A DNA stretch of 64,000 bases, taken from the NCBI GenBank assembly GCA_016702555.1, contig JADJDV010000006.1:62001-126000 (forward strand), written 5' to 3'. The translations under genes and the position numbers were made by a program. This DNA is from Burkholderiales bacterium (GTDB lineage Bacteria > Pseudomonadota > Gammaproteobacteria > Burkholderiales > Burkholderiaceae_C). Shown piece after piece: positions 58,824 to 64,000 of this stretch. Below the pieces are notes generated by a model that had not been told where the DNA came from, did no database searches, and was given only the letters and a program-made list of their open reading frames with translations. Within the stretch, counting starts at the first letter, position 1, and each line of letters starts with the position of its first letter.

Positions 58824-59694
58824 TTACTGGACTCGTTGCTTGTTGGTGGGATGCCGAGGAGCATCGCCGGCATGCCGGCGATGCTCCTCGGCAAAGCGCG
58901 GGTGGCATCCGTCCGATGCTGCCGTGGGGCCTGACCTCGTTGTTATCGCGACGCCAGGCGGCAAGGATGTGGCGCGCCTGGTGCAATGTCTCGAACCAGT
59001 GCTCGTTCAGGCACTCGTCACGAAACCGCCCGTTGAAACTCTCGATGTAGCCGTTCTGCATCGGCCGCCCTGGTTCGATCAGGATGTGTCTGATGCCATG
59101 GCCCTGTGCCCAGGCAATGAATGCCCTGCTGGTGAATTCCGGACCGTTGTCTGTCCGAACGGCCGACGGATAGCCGCGGAACAGGGCCGCTTGGTCAAGC
59201 AGCCGCGTCACGTACTGACCGCTGATGCCGTAGTCCACCGCGATGTCCACGGCCTCATGGCTGAAGTCGTCGGCCACGGTCAGGCACTTCAGGCGCCTGC
59301 CGTTGGCCAAACTGTCGCTGACGAAATCCATGCTCCACACCTCGTTGACCCTGGTGGCAATGTTCAGCCCCATGCGCTCGGCTGGCGGCCTGCGAGCCTT
59401 CTTGCGCTTGCGCACAGCCAGGTTGGCGTCGCTGTACAGCCGGTACACCCGCTTGTGATTGACGCCGGGGAACTCCAGGCGCAACAGGTCGTGCACGCGT
59501 CGATATCCGAAGCGCCGGCGCGCGTAGGCGATCTCAACGATCTTCGACTTCAGCGCCTCGGTCTGCGCGCTGGCCTCCGGTGCGTTGCGATAGCTGTCCC
59601 GACTCAGCCCCACAAGCCCGCAGGCTCGCCGCTCGGACATCTGATGCTGATTGATCAACTGGCCGATGGCTTCCCGCTTGACCTGTGGGGCTAG
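58824..59694 (-). pseudogene. IS3-family transposase OrfB (DDE integrase), frame lost near its C-terminus
   Basis: An rve-type integrase. The DDE residues are in VWSMDFVSD, VRTDNGPEFTSRAF and MQNGYIESFNGRFRDE, preceded by an HTH_21-like region (RRACGLVGLSRDSYR). It is expressed by -1 frameshifting from OrfA. Two bases seem missing near 58905 (RMPPALC where RMPPARFAEEHRR is expected). The correct frame then ends at a TAA at 58826-58824. The start is approximate. Confidence 0.8.
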
Positions 59695-59966
59695 CGCTTT
59701 ACCCCGAGAACGCTCTTGAGCGCATGCATGTCCAGATGCGCCTCGGCCAGCAGGCTCTTGAGCTTGGCGTTTTCCGCCTCCAGCTCGCGCAGCCGCCTCG
59801 CGTCCGACACCTCCATGCCGCCGAACTTGGCGCGCCACTTGTAGAACGTCGCGTCTGAAAAACCGCCCTTGCGGCAGATCTCCGCCACGGCCATGCCGGC
59901 CTCCGCCTGCTTGAGGAACCCGATGATCTGTTCCTCCGTGAACTTGCTCTTCCTCATGTCCGCCAT
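59691..59966 (-). CDS. IS3-family transposase OrfA
   Basis: A 91-residue protein. The N-terminal helix-turn-helix is FTEEQIIGFLKQAEAGM...RKGGFSDATFYKWRAKFGG, followed by a leucine-zipper-like helix (LRELEAENAKLKSLLAEAHLD). It binds the IS ends and contributes the N-terminal part of the OrfAB transposase. Its frame overlaps OrfB, which lies in -1. Confidence 0.92.
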   Translation of the reverse strand: MADMRKSKFTEEQIIGFLKQAEAGMAVAEICRKGGFSDATFYKWRAKFGGMEVSDARRLRELEAENAKLKSLLAEAHLDMHALKSVLGVKR

Positions 59967-60027
59967 TCTCCTGGTTGGCGGACTCCTGCTACTTCAGATT
60001 GGTACGGCTAGAGGGGAGCAGGTCAAT

Positions 60028-60434
60028 TCGGTCAACACTTGAGGAATATAGTTCACCAGTCCTGGGTGACCCACCAACAGCATCGTCGCAGTTACGCCGG
60101 CCCAGAATCCCGCTATGCGCGTAGCGCTGCGCCACAGCATGAGCACGCACAGTAAAAAGAGCACACAGTTGGCTATCTGGATCCGTACGTGATCGGCGCC
60201 CCAGAGCGCAGCCCACATATACCCAAAGGGTGCGACCATATGACTGGCTGGGTCGGTCGTCAAGAATTGCCACGGATGGTCAAGTAGTCTGCGAGCGTAA
60301 GGGAGGTATGACCACTGAGCATCGGAATTCAGTGGTGCATCTGGGGCAGGGAATTTTCGAATGAGCCGTTGGGCCGCCACCAACAATATGAATGCCAGCC
60401 ACAGCACTGAGGGCGAAAGGATGTGACGACGCAC
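60028..60434 (-). pseudogene. N-terminal part of the IS-split GT-C-like membrane protein
   Basis: It starts at GTG 60434 with AAGAGG just upstream, 5 bp after the prfC stop. It encodes a first TM helix, then LNSDAQWSYLPYARRLL, an acidic first-loop pattern like that of GT-C glycosyltransferases, and two further TM helices, up to NYIPQVLTE where the IS begins. It would be the first gene of the 60.4-52.7 kb glycan operon. The insertion should inactivate it and may be polar on the rest. Confidence 0.7.
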
Positions 60435-60439
60435 GCCTC

Positions 60440-62068
60440 TTAACCTGCCTGCAGCGCCAACCCCGCATGCTCCCGCAGCGGATGAAAGTGGATCTTCGGA
60501 AACCGCTCCTGCGCCAGCCGCACGTCATAGGGCGAGGTGCACAGATAGGCCAGCGCATTCGCCGCGTCGTGCGCCATGCGCAGCGGGTAGGCGTTCTCGA
60601 ACTCGCGCAATTGCTGCGGCGTGTCGGCGGTGATCCAGCGCGCGCCGGTGTACTGGCTGCCTTCCAGCCGCACGTCGCAGTCGTATTCGGTTTTCAAGCG
60701 GTGTTGCACGACCTCGAACTGCAACTGCCCCACGGCGCCCAGCATCATGTTGCCGCCGGCGTCGGGCTTGAAGACCTGGATCGCGCCTTCTTCGCCCAGC
60801 TGCGCCAAGCCTTGCTGCAGCTGTTTGGTGCGCAGCGGGTTTTTCAGCACCACCGTCATGAACATCTCCGGTGCGAAGAAAGGCAGGCCGGTGAACTGCA
60901 GGTTGGCGCCGTCGGTGATGGTGTCGCCCAGCTGCACGCCGCCGTGGGTGGTGAAGCCGATGATGTCGCCGGCATAGGCCTCGTCCACCGCTTCGCGCCT
61001 CTGGCTCAAAAAAGTGACCACGCTGGTCGGCCGCAACTCCTTGCCGGTGCGCTGCACCTTCAGCTTCATGCCCGGCACGTACTTGCCGCTGGCCACGCGC
61101 ACGAAGGCGATGCGGTCGCGGTGGTTGGCGTCCATGTTGGCCTGCACCTTGAAGACGACGCCGGCAAAGGTGCTGTCCTCGGGCTGGATAACCTGCTCTT
61201 GCACCTGCCGGTTGACCACGGCGGTGCTTTTGCGCGGGCGCGGCGCGGGCGCCATGTCCACCAGTGCGTCCAGCACTTCCATCACACCGAAGTTGTTGAC
61301 GCCGGAGCCGAAGAACACCGGCGTCTGCTTGGCGGCCAGAAAAGCGTCGTGATCCCACGCGGGCGATGCGCCCACGGCCAGCTCCATGCTTTCTTCGGCG
61401 GCCAGAAAGGCATCGCCAAAGCGCGCGACAAGCTTGTCGCGCTGGCTCAAGGGAATGGTTTCAAAATCCTCGGGGCGTTTCTCGCTGCCGGCCTGGAACA
61501 CCGTCATGGCCTGCGTGCGCAGGTTGATGATGCCGCCAAAGCGCTTGCCCTGGCCCACCGGCCAGGTCATGGGCACGCAGGGCATGCCCAGCTCGCGCTC
61601 CACCTCGTCCAGGATGTCGAGCGGATCGCGCACCTCGCGGTCCATCTTGTTGACGAAGGTGATGATGGGTGTGTCGCGCTGGCGGCAGACTTCGATCAGG
61701 CGGCGCGTTTGCGTCTCGACGCCGTTGGCGGCGTCGATCACCATCAGCGCGCTGTCCACCGCCGTCAGCACGCGGTAGGTGTCTTCTGAAAAATCCTTGT
61801 GCCCCGGCGTGTCGAGCAAGTTGATCACGTGGTCGCGGTACACCATCTGCATCACGCTGGAGGCGACCGAGATGCCGCGCTGCTTCTCAATCTCCATCCA
61901 GTCCGAGGTGGCGTGGCGCGACGCCTTGCGCGCCTTCACGCTGCCGGCGATCTGAATGGCGCCTGAGAACAGCAGCAGCTTTTCGGTCAGCGTGGTCTTG
62001 CCGGCGTCGGGGTGGCTGATGATGGCAAAGGTGCGGCGGCGGCGGGTTTCTTGGGCGTGGGACAAGGC
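60440..62068 (-). CDS. prfC: Peptide chain release factor 3
   Basis: A GTPase of about 542 residues that recycles RF1/RF2 after termination. G1 is SHPDAGKTT, G2 is in EKQRGISV, G3 is DTPGHKDF and G4 is NKMD. The specific RF3 domains II/III follow (FAPEMFMTVVLKNPLRTKQLQQ). The TTG at 62068 gives a family-sized N-terminus (SHAQETRRRRTFAII). No ATG is available, and a TTG further up at 62140 would add 24 unusual residues. It is divergent from ahcY. Confidence 0.93.
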   Translation of the reverse strand, partial: ALSHAQETRRRRTFAIISHPDAGKTTLTEKLLLFSGAIQIAGSVKARKASRHATSDWMEIEKQRGISVASSVMQMVYRDHVINLLDTPGHKDFSEDTYRVLTAVDSALMVIDAANGVETQTRRLIEVCRQRDTPIITFVNKMDREVRDPLDILDEVERELGMPCVPMTWPVGQGKRFGGIINLRTQAMTVFQAGSEKRPEDFETIPLSQRDKLVARFGDAFLAAEESMELAVGASPAWDHDAFLAAKQTPVFFGSGVNNFGVMEVLDALVDMAPAPRPRKSTAVVNRQVQEQVIQPEDSTFAGVVFKVQANMDANHRDRIAFVRVASGKYVPGMKLKVQRTGKELRPTSVVTFLSQRREAVDEAYAGDIIGFTTHGGVQLGDTITDGANLQFTGLPFFAPEMFMTVVLKNPLRTKQLQQGLAQLGEEGAIQVFKPDAGGNMMLGAVGQLQFEVVQHRLKTEYDCDVRLEGSQYTGARWITADTPQQLREFENAYPLRMAHDAANALAYLCTSPYDVRLAQERFPKIHFHPLREHAGLALQAG

Positions 62069-62156
62069 AGACGGCTCCGGCGCCGCTCGCTTGGCGACGC
62101 ACTCCAACAAAGCGCGCCCAAGGTGGGCGCAAAGGCGCAATTATCGCGTGCGCCGA

Positions 62157-62162
62157 TATAAT
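62157..62162 (+). promoter_or_regulatory. -10 element of the ahcY promoter
   Basis: A perfect TATAAT lies 8 bp upstream of the riboswitch, so transcription would start at its 5' edge. No good -35 hexamer is visible at the expected distance. Confidence 0.6.
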
Positions 62163-62170
62163 TGCCGCTC

Positions 62171-62248
62171 TTCCGAGGAGCGTTGCAGCATCGGCCCACA
62201 GGCGCCTGGTGTGAGGCTCGGAACCGCATCTTCGCAACGACGCTCATC
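62171..62248 (+). promoter_or_regulatory. S-adenosylhomocysteine (SAH) riboswitch
   Basis: The sequence carries the conserved SAH aptamer blocks in order: CCGAGGAGCGTTGCAGC (from 62173), GAGGCTCGG (62213-62221) and CGCAACGACGCTCA (62233-62246). CCGAG pairs with CTCGG, and GAGCGTTG pairs with CAACGACGCTC. SAH aptamers occur upstream of ahcY in beta- and gammaproteobacteria and switch expression on when SAH accumulates. The ahcY start is 90 bp downstream. Confidence 0.93.
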
Positions 62249-62338
62249 CACTGTTTCAGGTGTGGTGAGTTTTTGCTGATCTCTCCCCCGCAGTGGTTTT
62301 CTTTCATCGGCCCGTCATCGGGTTTCACGGAGCAAACC

Positions 62339-63640
<1,302 letters not shown>

Positions 63641-63697
63641 GTCGACGGCCGCGTGGACCAGGAGAGCACGAGGCACCGCTTGAGACGCCGGATGGTT

Positions 63698-63725
63698 CGT
63701 CATTCCCGCCGGCGCGGGAATGACG
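63698..63725. repeat. Palindromic repeat (CGTCATTCCCGC type) after ahcY
   Basis: 12-bp arms CGTCATTCCCGC / GCGGGAATGACG with a CGGC loop lie 58 bp after the ahcY stop. This is a widespread bacterial intergenic repeat type and may act as a terminator or mRNA stabiliser. Confidence 0.8.
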
Positions 63726-63761
63726 GTGATGGATACGTCGAGACGGTACTCGACTGGTGGC

Positions 63762-64000
63762 ATGCGTGCTGACCAGTTCCTCGTCGAACGCGGCCTGGCC
63801 GCCAGCCGCAGCCAGGCGCAGCGCCTGATCGCGGCTGGCGCGCGCTGGTGGTCGCCCACCGGTTGGCGCGCGCTGTCGAAGAGCGACGACTTGCCGCCCG
63901 GCGCGCAAGTCGAACTGCTCGACGCGGCAGAGGCCCGCTACGTCTCTCGTGGCGGGCTGAAGCTGGAAGGCGCCTTGCGCGCCACTGCGCTGGATGTGAA
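63762..64000 (+). CDS. tlyA: TlyA family rRNA 2'-O-methyltransferase, partial (N-terminus only)
   Basis: An open frame runs from ATG 63762 to the window end (79 codons). An N-terminal S4 RNA-binding domain (MRADQFLVERGLAASRSQAQRLIAAG) is followed by YVSRGGLKLEGAL, the TlyA hallmark before the FtsJ-like methylase domain, which lies outside the window. TlyA methylates cytidines in 16S/23S rRNA; some homologues are annotated as haemolysins. Confidence 0.87.
   Translation, partial: MRADQFLVERGLAASRSQAQRLIAAGARWWSPTGWRALSKSDDLPPGAQVELLDAAEARYVSRGGLKLEGALRATALDV

Larger units (their letters stand above)
58767..60027 (-). mobile_element. IS3-family insertion sequence
   Basis: The ends ATTGACCTGCCCCC (58767 on plus) and ATTGACCTGCTCCCC (60027 on minus) form the terminal inverted repeats. 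They enclose orfA and orfB in the -1 frame arrangement of IS3 elements, about 1.26 kb in total. TCG occurs directly outside both ends and could be a 3-bp target duplication. However, frame continuity of the host gene fits slightly different ends, so boundaries are good to a few bases. It splits a membrane-protein gene. Confidence 0.85.

Overview
The window is a high-GC (roughly two-thirds G+C) chromosomal segment from a betaproteobacterium, most likely a Burkholderiales member close to Comamonadaceae. This is inferred from a LiuR-controlled leucine-degradation cluster mixed with aceK, a beta-carbonic anhydrase and trkAH, from a double-length uvrA, and from several families of short palindromic repeats. 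No database search was possible, so family names rest on motifs, length and gene order.

1-30 kb: branched-chain and acyl-CoA catabolism. After a truncated MT-A70 DNA methylase comes a MerR/LiuR-type regulator flanked by two operator sites. Spread over 28 kb are isovaleryl-CoA dehydrogenase, a second acyl-CoA dehydrogenase, a thiolase, an AMP-dependent acyl-CoA synthetase with its own AraC regulator, both methylcrotonyl-CoA carboxylase subunits, methylglutaconyl-CoA hydratase and HMG-CoA lyase. Together they take isovaleryl-CoA to acetyl-CoA plus acetoacetate. Inserted between them are can, aceK, trkA/trkH, a rhodanese, HAD, DinB, LysE, YbaK and DUF1289 proteins and an isomerase. A 234-bp MITE with a 5-bp target duplication lies between the HAD and AraC genes. 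liuD is preceded by a divergent duplicate of its own first codons.

30-45 kb: acetate/solute uptake and signalling. Two cNMP-CBS-DUF294 proteins each neighbour a DnaQ-family exonuclease. They bracket ActP/YjcH, a second DUF4212 + sodium:solute symporter pair, and a sensor kinase whose sensor is itself an SSS transporter (CrbS-like). That kinase overlaps a stand-alone receiver and a TM-PAS-exonuclease fusion by four bases each.

45-52 kb: a tandem (double) UvrA gene of about 2050 codons that carries five palindromic repeat insertions inside its coding sequence, followed by a TctC-type binding protein.

52.7-60.4 kb: a probable surface-glycan operon on the minus strand (GT-C-like membrane protein, small transporter, GT2 glycosyltransferase, HAD-IIB phosphatase, large anchored protein). 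Its first gene is split by an IS3-family element.

60.4-64 kb: prfC, then an SAH riboswitch upstream of ahcY, and the start of a TlyA-like rRNA methylase.

Quality note: the genes before 49 kb look intact, but from 49 to 63.2 kb at least nine frame breaks interrupt conserved genes, several in homopolymers, and ahcY lacks its NAD-binding segment. This part may be poorly assembled rather than truly decayed.
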